Shown piece after piece: positions 1 through 10,074 of a stretch of DNA of 64,000 nt (position 1 is its first letter; the number at the start of each line of letters is the position of its first letter). Where the stretch lies: the NCBI GenBank assembly GCA_027076405.1, contig JALTJN010000177.1:1-64000 (forward strand), written 5' to 3'. This stretch comes from Chromatiales bacterium (GTDB lineage: Bacteria > Pseudomonadota > Gammaproteobacteria > UBA6429). The notes under the pieces were generated by a model, which was given only the letters and a program-made list of their open reading frames with translations, was not told the origin of the DNA and searched no databases. The translations under genes and the position numbers were made by a program.

Positions 1-1369
1 AGGATAAGTCAAAAATTTCATCGACGCTTAAGCCTGCACGAAAACCATCGGCGACATACCATAAACGATTTTCACATGGCGTTTTAATTTCCTGTTTAAT
101 AATATTTAATGCATCTTCAGAATCTAAGTCAATAATTTCATCAAAACCATCAACGCCAATTTCTAATCCGCGTAATGCTTTTTGTAATGACTCTTGTTGC
201 GTACGCCCCATTGCCATCACTTCACCCACAGATTTCATTTGTGTAGTTAAACGATTGTCGGCTTTCTTGAATTTTTCAAAGGTGAAACGTGGGATCTTAG
301 TTACAACATAATCGATCGTTGGTTCAAACGATGCTGGTGTTGCTCCACCAGTAATATCATTCTGTAATTCATCAAGCGTATAACCAACCGATAACTTCGC
401 TGCGATTTTTGCAATCGGGAAACCGGTGGCTTTTGATGCAAGTGCAGAAGACCGTGATACCCGTGGATTCATTTCAATAATGATCATACGGCCATCTTTT
501 GGGTTAATGGCAAACTGTACGTTTGAACCACCTGTTTCAACCCCAATCTCGCGTAACACCGCTAATGAAGCATCACGCATGATTTGATATTCTTTATCCG
601 TTAAGGTTTGTGCCGGGGCAACGGTTATTGAGTCACCGGTATGTACCCCCATTGGATCTAAATTTTCAATCGAACAAATAATGATGCAGTTGTCGTTTTT
701 ATCACGCACCACTTCCATTTCATATTCTTTCCAGCCGAGAATAGATTCTTCGATCAACAATTCATCGGTTGGTGAAAGGTCTAAACCACGCTCGCAAATT
801 TCAACAAACTCTTCTTTGTTATACGCGATACCGCCGCCTGATCCACCCATGGTAAATGATGGACGAATAACAGTTGGATAACCAACTTGTGATTGCACCT
901 GAAAGGCTTCTTCCATGCTGTGTGCTACTGCCGCCTTTGGCATGTCCAGACCAATCTTCAACATTGCGGTGCGGAATTTATCACGATCTTCTGCTTTATC
1001 GATCGCTTCGCGATCGGCACCGATCATTTCTACGTTGTGTTCTTTTAAAACACCTTCGCGATGTAAATCGAGTGCACAATTCAAGGCTGTCTGACCGCCC
1101 ATTGTAGGAAGAATGGCATCCGGCTTTTCTTTCTTGATGATTTCTTTAACAGTCTGCCAGCGAATCGGCTCGATATAAGTTGCATCTGCCATTTCCGGGT
1201 CTGTCATTATTGTCGCAGGATTTGAGTTCACCAAAATAACGCGGTAACCCTCTTCCTTTAACGCTTTACAGGCTTGCGCTCCCGAATAATCAAACTCACA
1301 GGCTTGACCAATCACGATGGGGCCTGCACCAAGGATTAAGATACTGTTAATGTCTGTTCTTTTAGCCAT
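1..1369 (-). CDS. carB: Carbamoyl-phosphate synthase large subunit (5' part; runs off the window)
   Basis: Large subunit of carbamoyl-phosphate synthase, which makes carbamoyl phosphate from bicarbonate, ATP and the ammonia delivered by CarA, for arginine and pyrimidine synthesis. Reading from ATG at 1369 the protein begins [20 protein letters not shown] and stays open to base 1, about 456 codons. That covers the first ATP-grasp half, with [19 protein letters not shown] and the metal-site stretch [20 protein letters not shown] visible. The full family length is about 1070 residues, so the C-terminal half lies to the left. A GAAGAGAA ribosome-binding site precedes the start. It is downstream of carA in the same direction, separated by 137 bp that hold an inverted repeat. 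Confidence 0.97.
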   Translation of the reverse strand, partial: MAKRTDINSILILGAGPIVIGQACEFDYSGAQACKALKEEGYRVILVNSNPATIMTDPEMADATYIEPIRWQTVKEIIKKEKPDAILPTMGGQTALNCALDLHREGVLKEHNVEMIGADREAIDKAEDRDKFRTAMLKIGLDMPKAAVAHSMEEAFQVQSQVGYPTVIRPSFTMGGSGGGIAYNKEEFVEICERGLDLSPTDELLIEESILGWKEYEMEVVRDKNDNCIIICSIENLDPMGVHTGDSITVAPAQTLTDKEYQIMRDASLAVLREIGVETGGSNVQFAINPKDGRMIIIEMNPRVSRSSALASKATGFPIAKIAAKLSVGYTLDELQNDITGGATPASFEPTIDYVVTKIPRFTFEKFKKADNRLTTQMKSVGEVMAMGRTQQESLQKALRGLEIGVDGFDEIIDLDSEDALNIIKQEIKTPCENRLWYVADGFRAGLSVDEIFDLS

Positions 1370-1398
1370 AATTCTCTTCTGTATAAAACAATTTTTTT

Positions 1399-1507
1399 AC
1401 CACAGAGGTCACGGAGGTACACAGAGCAAAATATTGTTGTCACTTTAAAATGACGACTGTATTTTTCTAACTTTATCTTCTCTGTGTACCTTTGTGTCCT
1501 CTGTGGT
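1399..1507. repeat. Long inverted repeat between carA and carB (ACCACAGAGG family)
   Basis: The left arm 1399-1426 begins ACCACAGAGGTCACGGAGGT. The right arm 1480-1507 is its reverse complement with 25 of 28 positions matching. About 53 bp of AT-rich sequence lies between them. The right arm runs into the carA stop codon. A second copy with the same arm sequence lies between nadK and recN (11155-11230), so this is a dispersed palindromic repeat. In the carA-carB message it would fold into a long hairpin. There is no U-tract, so it is not an intrinsic terminator. Confidence 0.8.
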
Positions 1508-2640
1508 TAATGGTTTTTCTGTTCCATCAATTCAATAAAGTGATCAAACAGCGGTGCTACATCACGCGGACCGGGGCTTGCTTCCGGGTGCCCCTGAAAA
1601 CTAAACGCAGGAACATCGGTACGCTCTATGCCTTGCAAGCTTTGATCAAACAGTGAACGATGAGTTGCTTTCAAGTTTTCCGGTAATGACTCTTCATCAA
1701 CCGCAAAACCATGGTTCTGACTCGTGATCATCACTTGTTTACCTTCAATATCTTGAACCGGATGATTCGCTCCATGATGACCAAATTTCATCTTCATGGT
1801 TTTTGCACCACTCGCTAGTGCAAGTAATTGGTGACCTAAACAAATACCAAAAGTTGGAATCTTTGTTGGTAGTATTTCTTGAATCGCTTTAATTGCGTAA
1901 TCACATGGCTCTGGATCACCTGGGCCATTTGACAGAAAAATGCCATCCGGCTTCATGGCTAAAACATCTGCGGCGGGTGTTTGCGCCGGAACAACCGTTA
2001 AGCGGCAACCGCGATCAACCAGCATGCGTAAGATATTACTCTTCACGCCAAAATCATAAGCAACGACATGATGAGGTAAATCGATTGAATCTGCTGGCAG
2101 ACCTTTATCTAATACCCAGCTTCCCTGTTTCCATTCGTATTGAGAGTCTGTGGTGACTTCTTTGGCTAAGTCCATGCCTTTAAGACCTGCAAAAGATTTT
2201 GCTTCTTTAATCGCAGCCGCTTCGTCAATATTATCCCCTGCCACGATGCAGCCACTTTGCGCCCCTTTCTCGCGCAAGATTCGTGTTAATTTACGGGTAT
2301 CAATATCTGCTATTGCAACCACCTTATTGCTTTGCAAATAATCTTCCAGAGAAACTTCATTTCTCCAGCTACTTGCCACCAGAGGGAGATCTCGAATAAC
2401 AAGACCAGCAGCATGAACTGCTGTGGATTCAGCATCATCAGCATTTGTGCCAACATTACCAATATGAGGATAAGTTAACGTCACGATTTGACGAGAATAA
2501 GAAGGATCAGTCAGGATTTCCTGATAGCCAGTCATGGCAGTATTAAATACCACCTCACCTACGGTTTCCCCTTCAATACCAATAGATTCACCATAAAAGA
2601 CGGTACCGTCTTCAAGTGCAAGTAGGGCCGGTTTTCTCAA
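1507..2640 (-). CDS. carA: Carbamoyl-phosphate synthase small (glutaminase) subunit
   Basis: Class I glutamine amidotransferase subunit that hydrolyses glutamine and passes ammonia to CarB. The C-terminal domain carries the nucleophile elbow GICLGHQ (Cys) and the His/Glu pair in [10 protein letters not shown] place the start at TTG 2640, giving 377 residues beginning [13 protein letters not shown], which aligns with the usual CarA start (MIKSALLVLEDGT in E. coli). It has a GGAGG site 5 nt upstream (2646-2650). The in-frame ATGs at 2652 and 2688 would add 4 and 16 residues. The ATG at 2652 overlaps the ribosome-binding site, and 2688 lies inside a terminator hairpin. First gene of carAB. Confidence 0.95.
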   Translation of the reverse strand: MRKPALLALEDGTVFYGESIGIEGETVGEVVFNTAMTGYQEILTDPSYSRQIVTLTYPHIGNVGTNADDAESTAVHAAGLVIRDLPLVASSWRNEVSLEDYLQSNKVVAIADIDTRKLTRILREKGAQSGCIVAGDNIDEAAAIKEAKSFAGLKGMDLAKEVTTDSQYEWKQGSWVLDKGLPADSIDLPHHVVAYDFGVKSNILRMLVDRGCRLTVVPAQTPAADVLAMKPDGIFLSNGPGDPEPCDYAIKAIQEILPTKIPTFGICLGHQLLALASGAKTMKMKFGHHGANHPVQDIEGKQVMITSQNHGFAVDEESLPENLKATHRSLFDQSLQGIERTDVPAFSFQGHPEASPGPRDVAPLFDHFIELMEQKNH

Positions 2641-2665
2641 GTAAACCTCCATAAGACAGACGTGT

Positions 2666-2698
2666 AAAAAAGCGGGAGGCGCTTTCAACGCTCCCGCT
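2666..2698 (-). terminator. Intrinsic terminator in the carAB leader (possible attenuator)
   Basis: On the minus strand AGCGGGAG and CTCCCGCT form a GC-rich stem that extends by two further pairs past a bulge. It is followed directly by a run of six T (2671-2666). It lies about 30 nt before the carA start and about 30-65 nt after the probable transcription start set by the TATAAT at 2738-2743. It would therefore terminate the carAB leader itself rather than dapB, whose stop is more than 300 bp upstream. Its role as an attenuator is inference. Confidence 0.75.
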
Positions 2699-2737
2699 AG
2701 GAATTAGGTGGTCAGAGATATGTATCAGACCGAGAGG

Positions 2738-2743
2738 ATTATA
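2738..2743 (-). promoter_or_regulatory. Probable -10 element of the carAB promoter
   Basis: The minus strand reads a perfect TATAAT followed by the pyrimidine-rich CCTCTC. The best -35 at 17 bp spacing is TGGAAT, which is weak (3 of 6). The predicted start near 2731 gives a leader of about 90 nt that contains the terminator hairpin. Confidence 0.5.
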
Positions 2744-2903
2744 CCCAACGAACTGGTAAAATTCCAGATAGTTTGGCCACAAAGGACTCGAAGAACACTA
2801 AGAAAATATATAAAAATGGATAAACCACTGGGGAACAGGGATCACGGAGATTTTGAAAATCGGGAGCGAACAAAATCAGGGCGGAGTTTGTAGTTGACAC
2901 CAC

Positions 2904-2985
2904 GTTGGCCTGAAGGCCAACCTACAAAGAGTCCTGAAGACCAACCTACAAAGAGCCATGTAGGTCGGCCTTCAGGCCGACAACG
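2904..2985. repeat. REP-like palindrome cluster (GTAGGTCGG-CTTCAGG family)
   Basis: Three units. Unit A at 2904 reads GTTGGCCTGAAGGCCAACCT. Unit B at about 2932-2955 is a degenerate half. Unit C at 2960-2983 is in the opposite orientation and reads GTAGGTCGGCCTTCAGGCCG. Units A and B share the tail CCAACCTACAAAGAG. The same family appears as a three-unit cluster at 57660-57771. This is typical of repetitive extragenic palindromes in gammaproteobacteria. No transposase is present in the window. Confidence 0.8.
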
Positions 2986-3006
2986 AAATGTAACGAAACA
3001 ACGAAA

Positions 3007-3846
<840 letters not shown>

Positions 3847-3899
3847 TCAAAAGTCATAACTCGCGGGCTTTGACTTCGCTTCCCTCATCTCTCTGTCAT

Positions 3900-4697
3900 T
3901 TAATCTGTTTTTTTAAATAAATTCTTCCAGGATGTTTTTTCTTTTGCTTTTTGTTCTTCTAATTTTAATCGTTTCTCTGCTTCATCCAGTTCACGCTGAC
4001 GCTGTTCCAGATCTGCCTGAATATTTTGACGAATTTTTTCTTTATCATCATCTGCAATATCAAGTTTTAAAAATTGCGGATTTTGCCTGAGAATAAACTT
4101 ACCAAAATCATCAATAAATTCATCGGTAATATGCCGGTCTTTATAAGTATGTTTACTCACACCCTGCTTTTCAAAATTATTTAAAATTAAATGAATTGAG
4201 GATGTAGCGACCTCTCCTTGCAGAATGACATTAACAGGAACAGGACCAATAATTTTAAATTTCGCACTAATTAATTCATAGTTACTATCTTTAGTATCAG
4301 TTCGTTCAAAGTTTATACGGTAACTATGTAAAAGATCAGTGTAACGTAAAATACGTTCACTGTTTTCAAGTTCCAAGATAACGGGTTCATTCAAACGACA
4401 CTCAAACCGAAGATTAATTTCTTTAACCTCATTTGCGCTGTCGATAGTCACTTTGTAATCTGTCTGGTTAAATTCCAAGTCGCTATTATCCGGGTTCAGC
4501 GGATAACAAACAGGGGTTTGATTCTGGATATAATTTAAATGCTCTGCAAACTCATTCAAAAATTGATATAACTGCAACATTTTTGGATGAAGATTCTCCT
4601 GATAATATTTCAGGAGATCTTCTTGTCGTTGTCGTTCTTTCGATTCCTTCGCTTTTTGCGCTTCAGACTGGTTTTTTAAATCATCCAAAATGCCCAT
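3900..4697 (-). CDS. Uncharacterised 265-aa cytoplasmic protein with charged coiled-coil ends
   Basis: I do not recognise a named family. No signal peptide or membrane segment is visible. Residues 1-35 are highly charged and helical (KNQSEAQKAKESKERQRQED). Residues 40-215 look like a mixed alpha/beta domain, with a beta-rich part around residues 80-170 (VKEINLRFECRLNEPVILEL). Residues 215-258 form a Lys/Glu/Gln-rich predicted coiled coil. It lies between dnaJ (152 bp upstream, with a large palindrome in the gap) and dapB on the same strand. It could be read through from the heat-shock operon, but nothing in the sequence proves a chaperone role. Confidence 0.8.
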   Translation of the reverse strand: MGILDDLKNQSEAQKAKESKERQRQEDLLKYYQENLHPKMLQLYQFLNEFAEHLNYIQNQTPVCYPLNPDNSDLEFNQTDYKVTIDSANEVKEINLRFECRLNEPVILELENSERILRYTDLLHSYRINFERTDTKDSNYELISAKFKIIGPVPVNVILQGEVATSSIHLILNNFEKQGVSKHTYKDRHITDEFIDDFGKFILRQNPQFLKLDIADDDKEKIRQNIQADLEQRQRELDEAEKRLKLEEQKAKEKTSWKNLFKKTD

Positions 4698-4753
4698 AAT
4701 CTAATAACCTATACACCCTATATTGTATTTACTATCTGTCTGGTTATCTAATT

Positions 4754-4790
4754 TAATACAATCATATGAGGTTGTCATATGGTTGTATTA
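4754..4790. repeat. 16-bp near-perfect palindrome between dnaJ and the 265-aa gene
   Basis: The arms 4754-4769 (TAATACAATCATATGA) and 4775-4790 are complementary at 15 of 16 positions. The exception would be a G-U wobble in RNA. The loop is 5 nt (GGTTG). Neither side is followed by a U-tract, so it does not look like a standard terminator. Its function is unknown. It could stabilise the 3' end of the dnaJ transcript or be a protein-binding site. Confidence 0.6.
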
Positions 4791-4849
4791 CAAGACATTC
4801 TCACAACTTATCGTTTTGCATAAGCAGAACATATAAGTTGAGTGATGAC

Positions 4850-5986
4850 TTATGATTTCATATCTTCGAAGAATTTTTTCACACCCTTAAGCCAGCTTGA
4901 AGCTTTAGGGCTATGATTTTTTTTATCTTCTTTTAATGACTTGTCAAATTCCTGTAACAGTTCTTTTTGATGTTTGGTCAAATTAACCGGCGTTTCAATT
5001 GTTACACGGCACATTAAATCACCCGTGCTTCCTCCACGTACTGACTTGACACCTTTGCCACGTAAACGGAACATTTTACCGGTTTGTGTTTCGGCAGGAA
5101 TTTTTAATTTAACCCGTCCATCTAATGTTGGTACATCTAACTCGCCACCTAAGCTTGCCGCAGTGACAGCAATAGGAACATCACAATAGAGATCACTACC
5201 ATCACGCTGGAATATTTTATGTTCACGCACTGAAATCTGCACAAACAAATCACCGGCCGGACCACCATTCTCGCCCGCTTCTCCTTCACCGGAAAGGCGA
5301 ATACGATCACCATTATCAACACCTGCTGGAACTTTTACCGATAATGTTTTGTTTTTCTCTACACGTCCCTGACCATTACACTTGCCACAAGGATCTGAAA
5401 TCATTTTGCCATTACCATGACAACGTGGGCAGGTTTGCTGTAATGAGAAAAACCCTTGTTGCATACGTACCTGTCCATGCCCACCACAGGTTGTACAGGT
5501 TGTCGGTTTAGTGCCTTTTTTAGCTCCACTACCGGCACATTCATCACATGTCACATATGTTGGTACACGAATATTAACTGATGTACCCCGAACTGCTTCT
5601 TCTAAATCCAGTGTTAGGTTGTAACGTAAATCTGCTCCGCGATATACGCGTTGCCCGCCGTGGCCACCACCGCCTCCGCCGCCAAAAATATCACCAAAGA
5701 CATCACCGAAAACATCACTGAAACTTCCGCCGGCACCACCGCCCATGCCTGCAGACTGATCAACACCTGCATGACCAAATTGATCGTAAGCCGCACGTTT
5801 TTGTGAATCACAAAGTATGTCGTATGCTTCTTTCGCTTCTTTAAATTTTACTTCAGATTCATCTTGATTATCCTGATTACGATCGGGATGGTGTTTCATT
5901 GCTAAACGTTTAAATGCCTTTTTGATTTCTGCATCACTGGCATTTTTTTGTACACCCAGAACTTCATAATAATCGCGCTTTGACAT
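4850..5986 (-). CDS. dnaJ: Chaperone DnaJ (Hsp40)
   Basis: Co-chaperone that delivers unfolded proteins to DnaK and stimulates its ATPase. At 378 aa it has the full class A architecture. It starts with a J domain (residues 1-70) with HPD in KHHPDRN. A Gly/Phe-rich linker with a nine-glycine run follows (about 75-115). Four zinc-binding CxxCxGxG repeats come next ([32 protein letters not shown], about 150-215), then the C-terminal substrate-binding domains. It is the last gene of hrcA-grpE-dnaK-dnaJ, with 157 bp from dnaK. Confidence 0.98.
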   Translation of the reverse strand: MSKRDYYEVLGVQKNASDAEIKKAFKRLAMKHHPDRNQDNQDESEVKFKEAKEAYDILCDSQKRAAYDQFGHAGVDQSAGMGGGAGGSFSDVFGDVFGDIFGGGGGGGHGGQRVYRGADLRYNLTLDLEEAVRGTSVNIRVPTYVTCDECAGSGAKKGTKPTTCTTCGGHGQVRMQQGFFSLQQTCPRCHGNGKMISDPCGKCNGQGRVEKNKTLSVKVPAGVDNGDRIRLSGEGEAGENGGPAGDLFVQISVREHKIFQRDGSDLYCDVPIAVTAASLGGELDVPTLDGRVKLKIPAETQTGKMFRLRGKGVKSVRGGSTGDLMCRVTIETPVNLTKHQKELLQEFDKSLKEDKKNHSPKASSWLKGVKKFFEDMKS

Positions 5987-6031
5987 AGTTTTTACTTCTT
6001 AAATTAATATAATAATTGCATTATCTAATCA

Positions 6032-6064
6032 GGGTCAGAGTCAAAATTAATTGACCCGACTCCC
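6032..6064. repeat. GGGTCAGAGTC-type intergenic palindrome between dnaK and dnaJ
   Basis: GGGTCAGAGTCAAAATTAAT is followed by TGACCCGACTCCC. It contains the inverted pair GGGTCA/TGACCC and the pair GAGTC/GACTC. Similar GGGTCAGAGTC sequences are, to my knowledge, dispersed intergenic repeats in several gammaproteobacteria. Only this copy is clear here, so the call rests on its palindromic form. Confidence 0.4.
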
Positions 6065-6143
6065 AATTAAACCGCCTAAATTAAAACCACAAAAGGCCAC
6101 ATGTAAACATGCAGCCATTTGCTTTGAATAAGTCTGTTATGAC

Positions 6144-8078
6144 TTATTTTTTGTTGTCGTCAACTTCTTCAAACTCAGCATCAACAACATCATCGTCTGC
6201 AGCAGAACTTGACTGTTCATTTGCTGCACCTTCAGGCGCGGCGCCTGCTTCAGCAGCACCTTTTTCAGCATACAAACGTTCTGCCATTTTACCGGACGCT
6301 TCAGTTAATGCTTTCGTTTTAGCTTCGATTGCATCTTTATCTTCACCTTTAACGACTTCTTCGAGCTCTTTAATCGCTGCTTCAATGCTGTCTTTTTCGC
6401 CAGCTTCAAGTTTATCGTCACCTAACTCTTCCATTGACTTCTTAGTTGCATGAATCAGTTGTTCTGCCGTATTGCGGCTAGTCACTAATTCCTGGAACTT
6501 ACGATCGTCATCAGCATGAGCTTCAGCATCTTTGACCATCTTTTCAACTTCATCATCAGATAAACCACTTGATGCTTTAATCACGATAGACTGTTCTTTA
6601 CCAGTACCTTTATCTTTTGCAGATACATTCAAGATACCATTGGCATCAATATCAAATGTAACTTCGATTTGTGGTACACCACGTGGTGCTGGTGGAATAT
6701 CCTGTAAATCAAAACGACCTAAAGATTTATTCGCATCGGCACGTTCACGTTCACCTTGTACTACATGAACCGTTACCGCTGACTGATTATCATCCGCTGT
6801 TGAGAACGTTTGTGTTGCTTTAGTTGGTACTGTCGTATTTTTCTCAATGAGTTTAGTCATAACACCACCCATTGTTTCAATACCTAAAGATAACGGCGTT
6901 ACATCAAGTAACAAGACATCTTTAACATCACCACCTAATACACCACCTTGAATCGCTGCACCCATGGCAACCGCTTCATCAGGGTTAACATCTTTGCGCG
7001 CTTCTTTGCCGAAGAAGTTCTTCACTTCTTCCTGCACTTTAGGCATACGGCTTTGACCACCCACTAGAATAACATCATCAATTTCAGAGGCGGATAAACC
7101 TGCATCTTTTAATGCTTTTTTGCAAGGTTCAATTGAACGTGCAATTAAATCATCAACTAATGACTCTAATTTTGCGCGAGTCACTTTAATGTTTAAGTGT
7201 TTTGGCCCTGATGCATCAGCAGTAATATAAGGTAAGTTCACGTCAGTTTGCTGACCTGAAGATAACTCGATTTTTGCTTTTTCAGCAGCTTCTTTTAAGC
7301 GCTGTAATGCAAGCGGGTCATTGCGTAAATCAAAGCCCTGATCTTTCTTGAATTCTTCTACCAGGTAATCAATTAAACGCATGTCAAAATCTTCACCACC
7401 TAGGAACGTGTCACCATTTGTAGATAACACTTCAATTTGATGGTCGCCATCAATTTCAGCAATTTCGATGATTGATACGTCGAATGTACCACCACCTAAA
7501 TCGTAAACAGCAACGGTGCGATCACCTTCTTGCTTGTCCATACCGAAAGCTAATGCTGCGGCAGTTGGCTCATTGATAATACGTTTAACATCCAGACCGG
7601 CAATTTTACCTGCATCTTTTGTTGCCTGACGTTGTGAGTCATTGAAGTAAGCAGGTACGGTGATAACGGCTTCTGTCACTTCTTCACCAAGATAATCTTC
7701 TGCTGTCTTTTTCATTTTTTGCAGAATACGTGCTGAAACTTCAGGAGCAGCCATTTTCTTGCCTTCAGCTTCTACCCAAGCATCACCGTTGTCTGCCTTA
7801 ACAATCTTATAAGGCACCATAGAAATATCTTTTTGTACTTCATCATCTTCAAAACGACGACCAATCAGACGTTTTACTGCATAGATTGTATTTGCAGGGT
7901 TTGTTACTGCCTGACGTTTAGCTGGTTGACCGACTAATACTTCGTCATTAGCAAAAGCAACAACAGAGGGTGTTGTGCGATCGCCTTCACTATTTTCTAT
8001 TACTTTTACAGTACCGTTATCCATGACTGCTACGCATGAATTAGTAGTACCTAAATCGATTCCAATTATCTTTCCCAT
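6144..8078 (-). CDS. dnaK: Molecular chaperone DnaK (Hsp70)
   Basis: ATP-dependent Hsp70. At 644 aa it is the usual length. The N-terminal ATPase domain starts [20 protein letters not shown] and contains the phosphate loop [13 protein letters not shown] and the [10 protein letters not shown] segment. The linker [15 protein letters not shown] leads into the substrate-binding domain. The C-terminal tail is Ala/acidic-rich and ends [12 protein letters not shown]. It lies between grpE (225 bp upstream) and dnaJ on the same strand, and is expected to be controlled by HrcA at the CIRCE site upstream of hrcA. Confidence 0.99.
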   Translation of the reverse strand: MGKIIGIDLGTTNSCVAVMDNGTVKVIENSEGDRTTPSVVAFANDEVLVGQPAKRQAVTNPANTIYAVKRLIGRRFEDDEVQKDISMVPYKIVKADNGDAWVEAEGKKMAAPEVSARILQKMKKTAEDYLGEEVTEAVITVPAYFNDSQRQATKDAGKIAGLDVKRIINEPTAAALAFGMDKQEGDRTVAVYDLGGGTFDVSIIEIAEIDGDHQIEVLSTNGDTFLGGEDFDMRLIDYLVEEFKKDQGFDLRNDPLALQRLKEAAEKAKIELSSGQQTDVNLPYITADASGPKHLNIKVTRAKLESLVDDLIARSIEPCKKALKDAGLSASEIDDVILVGGQSRMPKVQEEVKNFFGKEARKDVNPDEAVAMGAAIQGGVLGGDVKDVLLLDVTPLSLGIETMGGVMTKLIEKNTTVPTKATQTFSTADDNQSAVTVHVVQGERERADANKSLGRFDLQDIPPAPRGVPQIEVTFDIDANGILNVSAKDKGTGKEQSIVIKASSGLSDDEVEKMVKDAEAHADDDRKFQELVTSRNTAEQLIHATKKSMEELGDDKLEAGEKDSIEAAIKELEEVVKGEDKDAIEAKTKALTEASGKMAERLYAEKGAAEAGAAPEGAANEQSSSAADDDVVDAEFEEVDDNKK

Positions 8079-8303
8079 ATCTGCTGCTCCACTTAATTTA
8101 CGAATGCTGCGAAACCAGATTACTGCGTTAAAAGCTTCCTCAAAAGGCTCATGTACTTATTGTACATTCCGCTTTCTCGTCATCTTTTGCCTTGTTCTCT
8201 GGCTCCTCGCTATCCGTATCTAATATTTAAATTTACAAAATTACTTAACTGTTCATTTAATAAGGGCATTTGCGCTAGCTTCAAGCCCGTTAAGTCATTT
8301 TTC

Positions 8304-8930
8304 TTATTTTTTTTCAGCTTTAGAACTATTTGCCGAAGAGACTACGACCATTGCCGGGCGAACTAAACGTTCATTCAACAAATAACCTTTTTGCATAACA
8401 TCAATAATGGTATTCGGCTCATGTTCAGTAGAATCAATCATACTCATCGCCTGATGATGATCAGGATTAAATGCTTCACCTTTTGGATGAACGCCTTTAA
8501 TACCAAATTTTTCGATGGCCGCTTCGAACATTTTCAATGTCATTTCGGTACCTTCGCGTAATTTACTGACATCAGCATTTTCATCCATTGCTGCAGCAAC
8601 GCCCATTTCCATACTATCAATGACCGGTAATAATTCCTGTGCGAATTTTTCTAATGCATATTTATGTGCATTAGCCAATTCACGTTCCGAACGACGACGA
8701 ATATTTTCCATTTCAGCTCGTGTGCGCACCAGCTGATCTAAATTTTCAGCCGCTTTAGCCTCTGCTTCCTCTAATTTTTTCTTGAGAGATTCAATGGTAA
8801 CTTCTTCAGATTCAGTTGCCTCTGATTCAGTTGCCTCTGATTCAGTTGCCTCTGATTCAGTTACCTCTGTTTCTACTGAACCCTCTTCAATTTCTGATTC
8901 AATTTCCTGATTTTGTTCTGTTTCGCTCAT
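8304..8930 (-). CDS. grpE: Nucleotide exchange factor GrpE
   Basis: Exchanges ADP for ATP on DnaK. 208 aa: an acidic low-complexity N-terminus (residues 1-45), a long coiled-coil dimerisation helix (about 45-110, ESLKKKLEEAEAKAAENLDQ), and the conserved C-terminal beta domain (FNPDHHQAMSM, VMQKGYLLNERLVRPAMVVV). The acidic N-terminus includes four tandem 15-bp units (8809-8868) encoding ATESE-type repeats, so its length may vary between strains. It sits 44 bp downstream of hrcA. Confidence 0.97.
   Translation of the reverse strand: MSETEQNQEIESEIEEGSVETEVTESEATESEATESEATESEEVTIESLKKKLEEAEAKAAENLDQLVRTRAEMENIRRRSERELANAHKYALEKFAQELLPVIDSMEMGVAAAMDENADVSKLREGTEMTLKMFEAAIEKFGIKGVHPKGEAFNPDHHQAMSMIDSTEHEPNTIIDVMQKGYLLNERLVRPAMVVVSSANSSKAEKK
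8809..8868. repeat. Four tandem 15-bp units inside grpE
   Basis: The unit GATTCAGTTGCCTCT occurs three times identically (8809-8823, 8824-8838, 8839-8853). A fourth copy with one substitution (ACCTCT) is at 8854-8868. Each unit is in frame and adds five residues of an acidic Ser/Glu/Thr stretch to the disordered N-terminus of GrpE. Confidence 0.9.
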
Positions 8931-8974
8931 TTCTCACTCCGAAAAAATAATAACTATGCTCTATATAAGGTCAC

Positions 8975-10021
8975 TTATTCTGAACTCAAGAGAGAACCTA
9001 ATAATTTTGCAGTGACATCCACTAGCGGGATAACCTTGTCATAAGCCATTCGGGTTGGCCCGATAACCCCCAAAACACCAACCACCTCTTCACTCACTTT
9101 ATAGGGTGCGGTAATGACCGAGCAGCTCTCGAATGCGGAATATCCTGACTCTTCGCCAATGAAAACCTGCATACCTTCTGCCTTAATGGATTGATCTAAT
9201 ACATGCAATACATCTCGCTTGGTATTAAAGGCTTCAAATAACTGGCGTAATTTTTCCATATTCGCCATTTCAGCGTATTCCATTAGGTTCGTCTGCCCCG
9301 CCATCACAAAATCATCATTATTTTGCTCTTCAACCACGTTATCGGTCATTTGAATGGCCATTTTCATAATGTGCTGCATGTCATCACGTTCTTGTTTCAT
9401 GGTTTCCAGAACTGACTGACGAATTTGAGATAAATCTTTACCCATGAATTCCTGATTCAGGTAATTAGCCGTCTGGGTTAATTCTGACTCAGTAAATGCC
9501 CGGTCAGTATGAATAACTCTATTCTGCACTTCCTGCTCATTCACCACTAAAATCACCAAAATACGATTTGAGGTTAATGGTAAAAATTCAATGTGCCTTA
9601 AAATAATCGCTTCACGACGGGGAATAGTCACGACGCCAGCCATCTTTGTCATACCGGACAACACTGAAGAAGCTTTTGCTATTAACCCTTCCTGAGACTC
9701 ATTAATGCCCATTTCCTGACGTAAATTTTCTACGGCTTTTCCACGTAATGGTTTTACTGTCACTAAATTGTCAACAAATAAACGATAACCTCGTGGTGTA
9801 GGAATTCGACCTGCCGAGGTATGAGGTGAAATAATCAGACCTAAATCTTCCAGATCAGACATCACATTACGAACGGTGGCCGGACTCAGGTTAATTTGTT
9901 CATTATTGGATAGTGTTTTAGAGGCAACAGGCTGTCCATCATTAATATAGTGCTCCACTAAAACTTTGAATAACTGCTGTGAGCGTTCATTAAGATTGTT
10001 TAACGAAGAATCTGTCGACAC
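8975..10021 (-). CDS. hrcA: Heat-inducible transcription repressor HrcA
   Basis: Repressor that binds CIRCE and is activated by GroE in other bacteria. The product is 348 aa from GTG at 10021 (MSTDSSLNNLNERSQQLFKV). It has an N-terminal winged-helix domain with the hallmark GQPVASKTL and LSPATVRNVMSDLEDLG, followed by the family's GAF-like and inserted domains. A GAGGAAAA site precedes the GTG by about 11 nt. The in-frame ATG at 10081 would add 20 residues unlike the family, and it lies inside the CIRCE operator, so I reject it. First gene of the hrcA-grpE-dnaK-dnaJ operon and probably autoregulated. Confidence 0.95.
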   Translation of the reverse strand: MSTDSSLNNLNERSQQLFKVLVEHYINDGQPVASKTLSNNEQINLSPATVRNVMSDLEDLGLIISPHTSAGRIPTPRGYRLFVDNLVTVKPLRGKAVENLRQEMGINESQEGLIAKASSVLSGMTKMAGVVTIPRREAIILRHIEFLPLTSNRILVILVVNEQEVQNRVIHTDRAFTESELTQTANYLNQEFMGKDLSQIRQSVLETMKQERDDMQHIMKMAIQMTDNVVEEQNNDDFVMAGQTNLMEYAEMANMEKLRQLFEAFNTKRDVLHVLDQSIKAEGMQVFIGEESGYSAFESCSVITAPYKVSEEVVGVLGVIGPTRMAYDKVIPLVDVTAKLLGSLLSSE

Positions 10022-10074
10022 TTTACATTTTTCCTCTGTAAATAGATGATGGAAAGATGATTGAAAATGTAAAA

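Larger units (their letters stand above)
2641..3006. other. carA-dapB gap: carAB leader plus degenerate repeats
   Basis: 366 bp without a credible gene. From the carA side it holds the ribosome-binding site, an intrinsic-terminator hairpin (2666-2698), a TATAAT element (2738-2743), a degenerate single arm of the CCACAAAGGAC-type repeat (about 2776-2806), and a cluster of REP-like palindromes (2904-2985). The short reading frame at 2708-2893 has no family resemblance and crosses these elements. Confidence 0.7.

Noticed and set aside
1399..1507. ACCACAGAGG arms as a CRISPR array or tRNA-like structure
   Set aside because: There are only two arms in inverted orientation, and no array or cas genes. 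It is a dispersed inverted repeat.
2641..2688. ATG starts of carA at 2652 and 2688
   Set aside because: The first overlaps the GGAGG site of the TTG start, and the second lies within the terminator hairpin. Both add residues unlike the family.
2708..2893. 61-aa plus-strand frame between carA and dapB
   Set aside because: It runs across the carAB promoter region and a degenerate repeat, with no ribosome-binding site or known homology.
8151..8366. 71-aa plus-strand frame across the grpE-dnaK spacer
   Set aside because: It overlaps the 3' end of grpE on the other strand and starts in the small palindrome. No coding signal.
8809..8868. Short tandem repeat as a possible CRISPR array
   Set aside because: The 15-bp units are directly adjacent with no spacers and are in frame within grpE.
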